Below the pieces are notes generated by a model. That model searched no databases. It saw nothing but the letters and a program-made list of their open reading frames with translations, and was not told where the DNA came from. DNA of 64,000 bases, taken from an uncultured Lachnospiraceae bacterium. Lineage in GTDB: Bacteria > Bacillota > Clostridia > Lachnospirales > Lachnospiraceae. Shown piece after piece: positions 53,322 to 61,599 of this stretch (its first letter is position 1; each line of letters starts with the position of its first letter). The stretch lies in contig CADAOF010000003.1 in NCBI GenBank assembly GCA_902789555.1, positions 62,001 through 126,000 of the forward strand, in the 5' to 3' direction. The translations under genes were made by a program, and so were the position numbers.

Positions 53322-54731
53322 ATGACTGAGAAGGCGGGCAGGGCCCCGGCGGACAGAGAGAAGATATTTGCCGACATGCCGGTCGGCAGGGCTCTCTATG
53401 CCATGGCGGCGCCTACGGTCATCAGTCAGCTCATCAACCTGATCTACAACATGGTTGACGCCTTCTACATCGGGCGGACCGGCGACCCCTACAAGATGGC
53501 TGCCACGACCATTACCATCTCGCTCATGATGCTGAACGTCGCATTCGGCAACCTCTTCGGGATCGGCGGCGGGAGCCTCATTGCCCGTCTGATGGGGCTG
53601 GGCAGGCATGACGAGGCGAAAGCGGTCAGCAGCTTTGCTGTCTGCGCGACGCTGGTGACAGCAGTTCTTTATGCCGCGGCGGTCGGCCTGTTCCGGGAAC
53701 CGCTCCTGCGCTTTCTCGGCGCGTCCGACGCAACGATCGGCTATGCCTCGAGCTATGCGACGATCGTCCTCGTGATCGGGCTGCTGCCGATGATGCTGTC
53801 GCAGGTGCTCGCGCATCTGCTGCGGAACGTCGGCTGCGCAAAGGAGGCGAGCATCGGCCTGTCGGGCGGCGGGATCCTCAACATGATCCTGGACCCGCTG
53901 TTCATGTTCGTGATCCTGCCGAAGGGGATGGAAGTGACCGGTGCGGCGGCCGCGACGGCGCTTTCCAACTTCTGTGCCTGCTTTTACCTGCTCAGCGTTT
54001 ACCGCAGGGCTGCAAAAGACGCGCCGCTCAGCCTGCGCCCGGCCGATGCCCGCAGCGTGAGTCCGGAGAACCGGCGGAGCATCTTCGCGGTCGGGCTTCC
54101 CTCCGCGATCCAGCTGGCACTGTTCGATCTCGCCAATATCTGCGCGAACAAACTGGCCGCGGCACACAGTGACCTGGTGCTGGCCGGCCTCGGCATCGTC
54201 ATGAAGATCGAGCGGATCCCCAACGCCGTCAACATCGGCATCTGCCAGGGCATGATGCCGATCGTGGCTTACAACTATTCCTCCGGCAACCACGCGCGCA
54301 TGCATGAAACGATGCGCAAGGCGAGGCTGTACGGCCTTCTGATCGCAGGGGCGAGCATTGCCCTGCTGGAGATCTTCGCCAGACCGGTCTCTCAGCTGTT
54401 CCTGAGCACCTCGGCAGGTGACACTGCGGCAGCCGTCACGACACTCGGCTTTGCGGCACTGTTCCTCAGGATCCGTGCCATTGCCTCACCCGGCCAGTTT
54501 CTCTGCTATAACTCCTCGTTTTCCATGCAGGCGATCGGCAGCGGCAGTGCGCCGCTCCTTCTGGCATGCATCCGGGAACTGCTCATGTACGTTCCGCTCA
54601 TGTTTCTGCTGGACGGCCTGTTCGGTGAGATCGGCCTTGCGGCAGCGCTTCCGGCGGGAGAGTGGCTGACTGCGGTCTTCGCGGTCATCCTGCTGCGGCG
54701 GGTACTGCGCAGGAAAGCCGTACAGGCTTGA
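53322..54731 (+). CDS. MATE-family efflux transporter
   Basis: The protein has 469 residues and about 12 helices. GGAGG lies six bases before the ATG at 53322. MATE features are MAAPTVISQLINLIYNMVDAFYIGRTG at the N-terminus, NLFGIGGGSLIARLMGLG, and in the second half GICQGMMPIVAYNYSSGNHARM. It exports drugs or metabolites with Na+ or H+. The stop codon lies inside the -35 box of the NiCo-riboswitch promoter downstream. Confidence 0.95.
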   Translation: MTEKAGRAPADREKIFADMPVGRALYAMAAPTVISQLINLIYNMVDAFYIGRTGDPYKMAATTITISLMMLNVAFGNLFGIGGGSLIARLMGLGRHDEAKAVSSFAVCATLVTAVLYAAAVGLFREPLLRFLGASDATIGYASSYATIVLVIGLLPMMLSQVLAHLLRNVGCAKEASIGLSGGGILNMILDPLFMFVILPKGMEVTGAAAATALSNFCACFYLLSVYRRAAKDAPLSLRPADARSVSPENRRSIFAVGLPSAIQLALFDLANICANKLAAAHSDLVLAGLGIVMKIERIPNAVNIGICQGMMPIVAYNYSSGNHARMHETMRKARLYGLLIAGASIALLEIFARPVSQLFLSTSAGDTAAAVTTLGFAALFLRIRAIASPGQFLCYNSSFSMQAIGSGSAPLLLACIRELLMYVPLMFLLDGLFGEIGLAAALPAGEWLTAVFAVILLRRVLRRKAVQA

Positions 54732-54757
54732 CATCATCCGCAGGATAGTGATACATT
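54728..54757 (+). promoter_or_regulatory. Promoter of the riboswitch-controlled CDF gene
   Basis: TTGACA (54728-54733) overlaps the MATE stop codon. TACATT (54752-54757) follows after 18 bases, with an extended TG. Confidence 0.75.
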
Positions 54758-54764
54758 CATCCGT

Positions 54765-54872
54765 GTACAGACTGAACAGGCGCGGCCTGAGGCCGCAGCC
54801 GGGCCCGTGGCAGTGGAGAAGATCCGCAGGACAGCAGTTACAGAAAGGACTGCAGTCCTGCGGTCTTTTATT
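54765..54872 (+). promoter_or_regulatory. NiCo riboswitch (czcD motif) with overlapping terminator
   Basis: CTGAACAGGC (54772-54781) is followed by P2 (GCGGCC/GGCCGC), the conserved AGCCGGGC (54797-54804), GGCA, P4 (GTGGA/TCCGC) and AGGACAG, closed by P1 ACTG/CAGT. This matches the Ni/Co-sensing RNA class in order and spelling. The 3' part of the aptamer (54824-54838) is also the left arm of a 15-base terminator stem whose right arm is 54849-54863, followed by TCTTTTATT. Metal binding should therefore prevent termination and turn on the efflux gene. Confidence 0.9.
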
Positions 54873-54897
54873 ACAGGATTCAGGAGGATCGCCGCCG

Positions 54898-55782
54898 GTG
54901 AAAAAGGAATCATCGTTTGAAGCCGTGGCAACACGGGTCTCAGGTGTCAGTATCGTCGTTAATCTGCTGTTGGCAGCGTTCAAGTTCGCGGCCGGCGTGA
55001 TCGGGCGTTCCGGCGCCATGATCAGTGACGCCGTGCATTCGTCGTCAGACGTGTTCGGGAGCCTCATCGTCATCGTGGGCGTCAGGATGTCCGAGAAGGC
55101 ATCGGACAAGGATCATCCCTACGGCCACGAGCGGATGGAGTGTGTGGCTTCGCTCATCCTTGCGGGGATCCTGGCCGCCGCGGGCTTTTCGATCGGAAAG
55201 GAAGCCGTAACGAGCGTGGTGACCCGCAGTTATGAAACAGCCGCCGCGCCAGGCCTCGTTGCGCTCATCGCCGCTGCAGTCTCGATCGCGGTCAAGGAAG
55301 GCATGTTCTGGTACACGCGGAACAATGCCGTAAGGATCCGCTCAAGCGCCCTGAAAGCAGAGGCCTGGCATCACCGTTCCGACGCTTTGTCCTCCGTCGG
55401 TGCCCTGATCGGCATCGGCGGGGCGCGGCTCGGCGCGGGGATCCTGGAGCCGGCCGCCAGCATCGTCATCTGCCTCTTCATTCTGAAGGTCGCCGTCGAC
55501 ATCTTCCGCGAAGCAGTCGATAACATGGTCGACCATGCCTGTGACGCGGAAACGGAGAGCGCGATCAGGCGCAGCGCTTCGGAAGAGGAAGGCGTCGTAC
55601 GCGTCGACAGGCTGCGCACGCGCCAGTTCGGCCGCCGCGTCTATGTCGACATCGAGATCGCCGCGGACGGGGATCTTTCCCTCCGTGCGGCACATGACAT
55701 CGCGCAGCGGGTCCATGACACGATCGAACAGCGTTTTCCCGAGGTCAAGCACATCATGGTGCACGTGAACCCTTCGGACTGA
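54898..55782 (+). CDS. Cation diffusion facilitator (Ni/Co efflux predicted)
   Basis: The protein has 294 residues with a GTG start at 54898, ten bases after AGGAGG. An upstream in-frame ATG at 54748 is excluded because it lies in the riboswitch. Six helices carry the metal sites in MISDAVHSSSDVFGS and AWHHRSDALSSVGAL. The C-terminal cytoplasmic domain (VDRLRTRQFGRRVYVDIEI ending KHIMVHVNP) is normal. The NiCo riboswitch ahead of it predicts Ni2+/Co2+ export rather than Zn2+. Confidence 0.93.
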   Translation: MKKESSFEAVATRVSGVSIVVNLLLAAFKFAAGVIGRSGAMISDAVHSSSDVFGSLIVIVGVRMSEKASDKDHPYGHERMECVASLILAGILAAAGFSIGKEAVTSVVTRSYETAAAPGLVALIAAAVSIAVKEGMFWYTRNNAVRIRSSALKAEAWHHRSDALSSVGALIGIGGARLGAGILEPAASIVICLFILKVAVDIFREAVDNMVDHACDAETESAIRRSASEEEGVVRVDRLRTRQFGRRVYVDIEIAADGDLSLRAAHDIAQRVHDTIEQRFPEVKHIMVHVNPSD

Positions 55783-55853
55783 ACCTTTCGGAACGGGACG
55801 CCATCTTCGGCCTGCCGGCGTCGACTGCTGAAAAAACAGCGGAATCTGAAAAA

Positions 55854-55883
55854 AGAAGCAGCTGGATTTTCCCGGCTGCTTCT
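55854..55883. repeat. Hairpin overlapping the gtrA promoter
   Basis: Arms 55854-55865 and 55872-55883 pair over 12 positions. An A-rich stretch precedes it. It may terminate the CDF transcript, while its right arm touches the extended -10 of gtrA. Confidence 0.6.
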
Positions 55884-55885
55884 GC

Positions 55886-55891
55886 TATAAT
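55886..55891 (+). promoter_or_regulatory. TATAAT box of gtrA, only seven bases before the start codon
   Basis: A perfect TATAAT (55886-55891) with an extended TG sits so close to the ATG at 55899 that the transcript should start at or next to the start codon. Confidence 0.7.
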
Positions 55892-55898
55892 ATTTGCC

Positions 55899-56354
55899 AT
55901 GAAAATTTTTGAGAACAAAAACTGCCGCGAAATCATCCGTTACCTGATCGTGGGCGTTCTGACGACCGTCGTCAGCCTTGGCACGTATTACGGCCTGACG
56001 CTGACGGTGCTGGATCCGGATAATGCCGTCCAGCTGCAGATCGCCAACGTTCTGTCGTGGATCGCGGCGGTGACTTTTGCTTATTTCGCCAACCGGAAAT
56101 ACGTTTTCCGCAGTGAGAACAGAAACGTGCTGCAGGAAGCGGCGGCGTTTTTCGCTTCGCGGATCGGAACGCTGCTCATGGATATGGGCATCATGTTTGT
56201 CGGTGTTACGCTTCTCGGTTTCAGCGATAAGATCATGAAACTTGCGGTCCAGGTCGCGGTCACGGTCGCCAACTATGTTTTCAGCAAGCTGATGGTGTTC
56301 AGAAAGAAGCCGGAGGACCCGGCGGACAGCGGACAAGACAGAGAAAAGCCGTAA
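55899..56354 (+). CDS. GtrA-family membrane protein
   Basis: The protein has 151 residues and four helices. Family features are REIIRYLIVGVLTTVVSLGTYYGL, then WIAAVTFAYFANRKYVFRS and the C-terminal ANYVFSKLMVFRKK. GtrA proteins are proposed flippases or helpers for polyprenyl-linked sugars in cell-envelope glycosylation. No Shine-Dalgarno sequence precedes the ATG, and the start matches family N-termini, so it may be translated leaderless. It lies 14 bases before the PP2C gene. Confidence 0.9.
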   Translation: MKIFENKNCREIIRYLIVGVLTTVVSLGTYYGLTLTVLDPDNAVQLQIANVLSWIAAVTFAYFANRKYVFRSENRNVLQEAAAFFASRIGTLLMDMGIMFVGVTLLGFSDKIMKLAVQVAVTVANYVFSKLMVFRKKPEDPADSGQDREKP

Positions 56355-56368
56355 GAGGAAGTGCAGTC

Positions 56369-58537
56369 ATGAATAATAAGAAATTCCGGCCTCTCCGTTC
56401 CAAGATCACATTCACGATCATCATCGTGGTCATCCTTTCGCTGCTCGGCATCGGAGCGGTCTTCCTGATCAATACGAACCGGGTCTCCAAGACGCTGATC
56501 AATTCCAATAAGCAGATGTCTCAGACTTCGCGCTCCATGTCCTTCGAGTCAATGGAGAAGCTGACGCGCGTCCGCCTGCAGGAAGTGGCTGAGGATAAGG
56601 CCGAACTGGCTGACCGCATGTTCTATGAATTCGAACGGGCTGTGCGCATGGCGGCTTCGGCTGCAGAGAAGCTTTACGAAGATCCGGAAAGCTATCCGGA
56701 ACGGGATATTGCCGAACCTGACCCGGCCAATGACGGCACTCTGACGCTGCAGGTCCTTTACGCTTCCGACACCGATCCGAAGGACGAGGAAATCGTCCGG
56801 GAAGTCCGGCTGCTCGGCAATCTGCAGGAACTGCTCTACGCGATCAACGCCAACGACGACAGCATCGCGTCCAACTATTTTGCCTCGGAGACAGGCATCA
56901 TGGTTCAGGCGGACTACATCTCCGCGAAAAAGTTTGACGCGCAGGGCAAGCTGATGCCGCTGGATGCCAAGGACAGACCCTGGTACATCGGAGCAAAGGA
57001 GACCGGTGACGTGTATCTGACTCCGGTCACGCGTGACCTGCACACGCCGCAGATGGGGGTCATGTGCGGTGTTCCGGTCTACCATGACGGAAAACTCATG
57101 GGCGTTGCCGGCGCCGGCATGTATTTGGACCTCCTGAGCCGCATGATCGAAAACGTCGATCTCGGCGACAAGGGAAACATCTGTATCGTCAACGACCTGG
57201 GCAGGATCCTTTTTTCCAACCTGAAAACGGGTTCGCTCTCGGTCGAGGAGAGCACCACGGATCTCCGTTATTCTTCGAATGAGGACCTTCGTTCACTGGT
57301 GAAGGAAGCGCTGAACGGCGAAGAGGGCGTGAAGCAGCTGCTTCTCGACGGTGCGCAGTGCTATGCTGCCTACGCACCGATGAAAACGGTAGGCTGGTCG
57401 GTCTTTGTCGTCCTGGCAAAGGATGAAGTCGATGCGCCGACGGCAGCGCTGCAGAAGGACCTTGACCGGATCGCCGCCGCTTCGGAAGAGGAAGCGGACG
57501 GGCAGGCCAGAAGAGCGGTCCTTATCTTCATCACCGTGATCGCCGCGGCGCTCTGCGTTGCCGCCGTTGTCTCTCTCATCCTTTCGAACCGCATCGTGCG
57601 GCCGATCCGGCAGCTGACGGATGAAGTCGGCAGGGTAAAGGGAGAAGACCTTGATTTCAAGTGGGAAACGGATACCGGTGATGAGACCCAGCTGCTGGCC
57701 GAAGCCTTCCAGTCTCTGACGGGACGCATGAAGACTTACGTCAGCGACATTGAAAAGATCACTGCGGAAAAGGAACGTATCGGGACGGAACTGGAACTGG
57801 CGACAAGGATCCAGGCGGACATGCTGCCCGGAATTTTCCCGGCCTTCCCGGATCGGAAGGATTTTGATATCTACGCCTCCATGACGCCTGCGAAGGAAGT
57901 CGGCGGCGATTTCTACGATTTCTTCCTGCTCGACAAAAATCATCTGGCGCTGGTCATAGCCGATGTTTCGGGCAAGGGGGTCCCTGCAGCCCTGTTCATG
58001 ATGGGGTCCATGATCCTGATCCGGAATGAAGTTAAGAACGGCCTCAGTCCCGCAAACGTGCTGCGGCGGATCAACGATCAGATCTGCAGCGGCAATCGGG
58101 AAGACATGTTCATTACGGTCTGGCTGGGGATCCTGGATCTTTCGACCGGAAAACTGACGGCGGCAAATGCGGGACACGAGTATCCGGCGCTGAAACAGCC
58201 GGACGGAAGTTTCGAACTGATCAAGGATCCGCACGGCTTCGTGATCGGCGGGCTGCCCGACGAGAGTTACACGGAATATGAGTGGCAGCTGAGGCCCGGC
58301 GCGAAGATCTTCGTCTATACCGACGGCGTTCCCGAGGCCGGCGAGTCCCGCTCCGCGCTTTACGGAACGGATCGGATGATGGAAGCCCTCCGCACGGCGG
58401 AAAACGAGAGCCCGGAGAAGATCCTGGCAGCCGTGGACGCCTCCGTGCGGGAATATGTGGGCAACGCCCCTCAGTTCGACGACGTAACCATGCTCTGCGT
58501 GGAATACAAGGGGCAGGAGACGGACCGCAGGGAATGA
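56369..58537 (+). CDS. Membrane Cache-HAMP-PP2C (SpoIIE/RsbU-type) serine phosphatase
   Basis: The protein has 722 residues. A first helix (IIIVVILSLLGIGAVFLI) is followed by an extracytoplasmic dCache-like sensor to about 380 (MVQADYISAKKFD, PWYIGAKETGDVYLTPV, GKGNICIVND-type). A second helix (ITVIAAALCVAAVVSLILSN), HAMP, a short coiled coil (LELATRIQADMLP) and the PP2C domain follow. The PP2C metal-binding residues are in GGDFYDFF, VIADVSGKGVPAALFM and FVYTDGVPEA. Such enzymes dephosphorylate anti-anti-sigma factors; no such partner gene is adjacent. Confidence 0.92.
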   Translation: MNNKKFRPLRSKITFTIIIVVILSLLGIGAVFLINTNRVSKTLINSNKQMSQTSRSMSFESMEKLTRVRLQEVAEDKAELADRMFYEFERAVRMAASAAEKLYEDPESYPERDIAEPDPANDGTLTLQVLYASDTDPKDEEIVREVRLLGNLQELLYAINANDDSIASNYFASETGIMVQADYISAKKFDAQGKLMPLDAKDRPWYIGAKETGDVYLTPVTRDLHTPQMGVMCGVPVYHDGKLMGVAGAGMYLDLLSRMIENVDLGDKGNICIVNDLGRILFSNLKTGSLSVEESTTDLRYSSNEDLRSLVKEALNGEEGVKQLLLDGAQCYAAYAPMKTVGWSVFVVLAKDEVDAPTAALQKDLDRIAAASEEEADGQARRAVLIFITVIAAALCVAAVVSLILSNRIVRPIRQLTDEVGRVKGEDLDFKWETDTGDETQLLAEAFQSLTGRMKTYVSDIEKITAEKERIGTELELATRIQADMLPGIFPAFPDRKDFDIYASMTPAKEVGGDFYDFFLLDKNHLALVIADVSGKGVPAALFMMGSMILIRNEVKNGLSPANVLRRINDQICSGNREDMFITVWLGILDLSTGKLTAANAGHEYPALKQPDGSFELIKDPHGFVIGGLPDESYTEYEWQLRPGAKIFVYTDGVPEAGESRSALYGTDRMMEALRTAENESPEKILAAVDASVREYVGNAPQFDDVTMLCVEYKGQETDRRE

Positions 58538-58585
58538 GAGGCCGCTTCGCATCGGCTGAATGTGGCGCCTGCAGAAACGGCGGCA

Positions 58586-58627
58586 TGAAAAAAGCGGAGC
58601 ATCCTGACGGATGCCCCGCTTTTTTTT
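58586..58627. terminator. Bidirectional terminator
   Basis: An A-run, the stem AAAGCGG-CATCC / GGATG-CCGCTTT with small bulges, and a T-run lie between the convergent PP2C and ABC transporter genes. Confidence 0.88.
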
Positions 58628-58630
58628 GTG

Positions 58631-59425
58631 CTACGACAGCAGTACCGCGTCGGTCTCTTCCTGTGTGCCCGCCAGGGCGGCGAAGCGGTCAAGAAGTTCC
58701 CGCTTGGTCAGTTTTTTCTTTTCTTCTCCGGCAATGTCCAAAATGATCTTTCCTTCGTTCATCATGATGAGACGGTTTCCGTGATTGATCGCGTCACGCA
58801 TGTTGTGGGTGATCATCATGCAGGTGAGGCCGTTTTCCGCAACGATGCGGTCCGAAAGATCGAGGACCTTGGCGGCGGTCGCCGGGTCAAGTGCTGCGGT
58901 GTGCTCGTCCAGGAGCAGCAGCTGCGGTCTTTTCAGTGAAGCCATGAGCAGAGTCAGCGCCTGACGCTGTCCGCCGGAGAGCAGACCCACCTTGGATGTC
59001 ATGCGTTCTTCGAGACCCAGTCCGAGTTCCTTTAGCTTTTCGTGATAGGCATCTTTCTCCTCGCGGGAAATGCCCCATTTCAGGCTGCGCCGCTCGCCGC
59101 GCCTTGCGGCTAACGCGAGGTTCTCGTCGATCTGCATGGTCGGCGCCGTGCCCATCATCGGATCCTGGAAGACCCGGCCGATGAAGGCCGCGCGTTTGTG
59201 CTCCGGCAGGTTTGTCACGTCCCGGCCGCCGATGAGGATGCGGCCGGCATCGACGGGGAAGGTACCGGCGACGGCATTCAGGAGCGTCGATTTGCCGGCG
59301 CCGTTGCCGCCGATGACCGTCAGAAAAGCCCCTTCCTTCAAATGAAGATCCAGCCCGGCAAGAGCCTTCTTTTCATTGACGGTGCCGGGGTTGAAAGTCT
59401 TGGAAAGATGCTCGATCCTCAGCAT
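58631..59425 (-). CDS. ABC transporter ATP-binding protein (TrpZ-like)
   Basis: The protein has 264 residues. Walker A GGNGAGKSTLLNA, signature LSGGQRQAL, Walker B LLLDEHTAALDP and switch His MMITHNMRDA are complete. Unusually, the residue after the Walker B Asp-Glu is His. It overlaps the permease gene by seven bases and powers the importer encoded with the two genes upstream. Confidence 0.92.
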   Translation of the reverse strand: MLRIEHLSKTFNPGTVNEKKALAGLDLHLKEGAFLTVIGGNGAGKSTLLNAVAGTFPVDAGRILIGGRDVTNLPEHKRAAFIGRVFQDPMMGTAPTMQIDENLALAARRGERRSLKWGISREEKDAYHEKLKELGLGLEERMTSKVGLLSGGQRQALTLLMASLKRPQLLLLDEHTAALDPATAAKVLDLSDRIVAENGLTCMMITHNMRDAINHGNRLIMMNEGKIILDIAGEEKKKLTKRELLDRFAALAGTQEETDAVLLS

Positions 59426-60351
59426 GCGGCACCTCCTTCCTTATCAGCCTTCGCACGCGGACGGACCTTCCCCTTCCAGTACGGGATCGCCAGGAAGATC
59501 GCCACGGTCACGGCGGTGAGGAGCTTCAGGTCGTTCGTGTTCAGACCCATCTGCAGTACGACCTGGAGCACCAGATAGTACACGATGGCACCGATCGAGA
59601 CGGCGAGGAGCTTCAGCGCAAAATTGACGAAGAACTTGCCGAAAATGACCTCGCCGATGATGACGGCAGCGAGACCGATCACGATGCCGCCGCGGCCCAT
59701 GTTGACGTCTGCCGAACCCTGATACTGGGCAAGCAGCGCGCCGGAAAAAGCGACCAGACCGTTCGAGAGCATCAGCCCGAGGACGATGTTTCCGCGGGTA
59801 TCGATGCCTTGTGCACGGGCCATCGCAGGATTTGCGCCGGTCGCACGGATCGAAGAGCCTTTTTCCGTGCCGAAGAACCAGTACAGAGCAGCGATCACGA
59901 AGACCGTGATCAGCAGCAGGAGCGGCAGCGGGTTTTTCAGCGACAGTTCACGAACGAAACGCTGCGAGACCGTCAGATCGTACTTGTCCACGCTCAGCGC
60001 CTGGTTGGCCTTGCTGCCCATGATCCGCAGGTTGATCGAATACAGGGCAAGCTGCGTGAGAATGCCGGACAGGATGGCCGGAATGCCGCAGCGGGTGTGC
60101 AGAAGGCCTGTGATCAGACCGCACAGAAGCCCCACGGCAAAGGCGATGAGCAGGGCGGTCACGTGGCTGACGCCGGCGCGGATCAGCATGACGGCCGTCG
60201 CACCGCCGGCAGCGAGGGTCCCGTCGACGGTCAGGTCGGCGACGTCCAGGACGCGGAAGGTGATGTATACGCCGATCGCCATGATGCCCCAGATGAGACC
60301 CTGGGCAATGGCGCCGGGCAGAGAATTCAGGAGGGAGGAGAAGAATGTCAT
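59419..60351 (-). CDS. ABC transporter permease (TrpY-like)
   Basis: The protein has 310 residues from the ATG at 60351, with GAGGTG upstream; a GTG at 60357 is an alternative. About eight to nine helices are present. The start region (QGLIWGIMAIGVYITFRVLDVADLTVDGT) and the EAA-like GANPAMARAQGIDT are characteristic of the branched-chain/TrpY-type permeases. It probably forms a homodimer with the ATPase. Confidence 0.9.
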   Translation of the reverse strand: MTFFSSLLNSLPGAIAQGLIWGIMAIGVYITFRVLDVADLTVDGTLAAGGATAVMLIRAGVSHVTALLIAFAVGLLCGLITGLLHTRCGIPAILSGILTQLALYSINLRIMGSKANQALSVDKYDLTVSQRFVRELSLKNPLPLLLLITVFVIAALYWFFGTEKGSSIRATGANPAMARAQGIDTRGNIVLGLMLSNGLVAFSGALLAQYQGSADVNMGRGGIVIGLAAVIIGEVIFGKFFVNFALKLLAVSIGAIVYYLVLQVVLQMGLNTNDLKLLTAVTVAIFLAIPYWKGKVRPRAKADKEGGAAC

Positions 60352-60382
60352 GAACACACCTCAGACGTCAGGATCTTTCGGG

Positions 60383-61360
60383 TCACTGTGCGATGGCTTC
60401 GTAGCCTTCGGGCACGGTCAGGCCCAGCGCGTCGCAGTTCGCCTTGTTGTATTTCTTGGAAGCGGTCGTGTATTCGACGGGCATCTTGGAGATGTCGGCT
60501 TCGCCCTTCAGGATGCGCGCGGCCATCTGACCGGTCGTCACGCCCAGGTCGTAGTAGCTGATGGACAGGGTGCAGACACCGCAGCCGGCGCAGATGCCTT
60601 CTTCGCCGCAGACGGCCGGGACCTTCGCGGGCAGGAGGATGTTGGCAATGGATTCGGCGTTGTTGGCAGCGGTATTGTCAGTCGGAATGTAGATGACGTC
60701 GCTGGAATCCGCGGCCTTCTGCGTCACGGCGGCAAGGTCGTTGGTGTCGGTAAAGGCAAATTCCGTGCAGGTAAAGCCCATTCCGGTGAGGGCCTTGCCG
60801 ACTTCGTCAACCTGGTAGCGGGAATTGGCTTCGGCGGAGCAGAAGAGCAGACCGACGTTCTTCGCGTCCGGGAACCATTCCCTGACCATCGCGGCCTGCG
60901 CCTGAAGATCGGCCAGATCGGAGGTGCCGGAGATGTTCCTGCCGACAGTACCGTTAAAATCGGCAATGTCCAGAGCTACGCCGTAGGCAGTGACCGAAGT
61001 TCCGAGGATCGGAATGTCGGAAGTGGCGGAAGCAGCAGCCGTCAGGGCCGGCGTCGCGTTGGCCATGATCAGGTCGACCTTGGACGAAACGAAGCCGTTG
61101 ATGATCGTCGCACAGTTGGCGGGCTCGCCCGAGGCGTTTTTCTCTTCGAATTTCACGCGGCCGGGAAGTTCTTTCTCGAGAGCGTCGCGGAAACCTTTGG
61201 TTGCGGCGTCAAGGGCGACGTGCTGGACAAACTGACAGATGCCGACGGTAAAGGTCTTTTCTTCGGCCGGAGCTGCCGTGGTGCCGGCGGGCTGGGCGCC
61301 GCAGGCGCAGAGCAGAGCGGCGAGAATGATTGCGGTAAGGGTACGGGTCAGTTTTTTCAT
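60383..61360 (-). CDS. Substrate-binding lipoprotein (ABC_sub_bind, TrpX-like)
   Basis: The protein has 325 residues. The lipoprotein signal ends ALLCACG, with Cys20 as the likely lipidation site. The mature part begins FTVGICQFVQHVALDAATKGFRDAL, the hallmark of PF04392 binding proteins such as TrpX. SAEANSRYQVDEV and IYIPTDNTAANN line the usual ligand cleft. Relatives bind tryptophan or tyrosine; the ligand here is not certain. It is the first gene of the three-gene operon. Confidence 0.9.
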   Translation of the reverse strand: MKKLTRTLTAIILAALLCACGAQPAGTTAAPAEEKTFTVGICQFVQHVALDAATKGFRDALEKELPGRVKFEEKNASGEPANCATIINGFVSSKVDLIMANATPALTAAASATSDIPILGTSVTAYGVALDIADFNGTVGRNISGTSDLADLQAQAAMVREWFPDAKNVGLLFCSAEANSRYQVDEVGKALTGMGFTCTEFAFTDTNDLAAVTQKAADSSDVIYIPTDNTAANNAESIANILLPAKVPAVCGEEGICAGCGVCTLSISYYDLGVTTGQMAARILKGEADISKMPVEYTTASKKYNKANCDALGLTVPEGYEAIAQ

Positions 61361-61450
61361 GATGGAACTCCTTCTAAAAACAAATGCGGAAAGAGGCGGC
61401 AGGATGCTTGGGTTCCGTATGCCGTTCTTTCCACGTTCGATGACTTTTAC

Positions 61451-61479
61451 ACTTTAAACCTTTAAAGTCTTGAAGTCAA
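61451..61479 (-). promoter_or_regulatory. Promoter of the TrpXYZ-type operon with palindromes
   Basis: On the minus strand TTGACT (61474-61479) and TAAAGT (61451-61456) are 17 bases apart. TTTAAACCTTTAAA (61453-61466) and CTTGAAGTCAAG (61469-61480) are inverted repeats lying over the -10 side and the -35 box, so a repressor could bind here. No T-box is seen in the leader of about 85 bases. Confidence 0.65.
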
Positions 61480-61560
61480 GTGCTTTTTGCAAAAAATATA
61501 AAAAAATATTCCGGTGTGCTGCTTTTGATCGGCGGGGTGGATTTTTCCGCGCATTTATGC

Positions 61561-61566
61561 TAAGAT
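61561..61566 (+). promoter_or_regulatory. Extended -10 of the PIN-like gene
   Basis: TGCTAAGAT contains a -10 (TAAGAT, 61561-61566) with TG. The -35 is unclear. A GGAGG site precedes the ATG. Confidence 0.45.
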
Positions 61567-61599
61567 AGCCGCGTCGTCGAAAAAGAATTTGGAGGATTT

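Noticed and set aside
54748-54897. A 50-residue N-terminal extension of the CDF transporter
   Set aside because: The stretch is the NiCo riboswitch and its terminator. Translation from the GTG at 54898 gives the family-normal start.
61361-61450. Possible T-box leader before the TrpX-like gene
   Set aside because: The leader is only about 85 bases and has neither the T-box sequence nor a specifier stem pattern.
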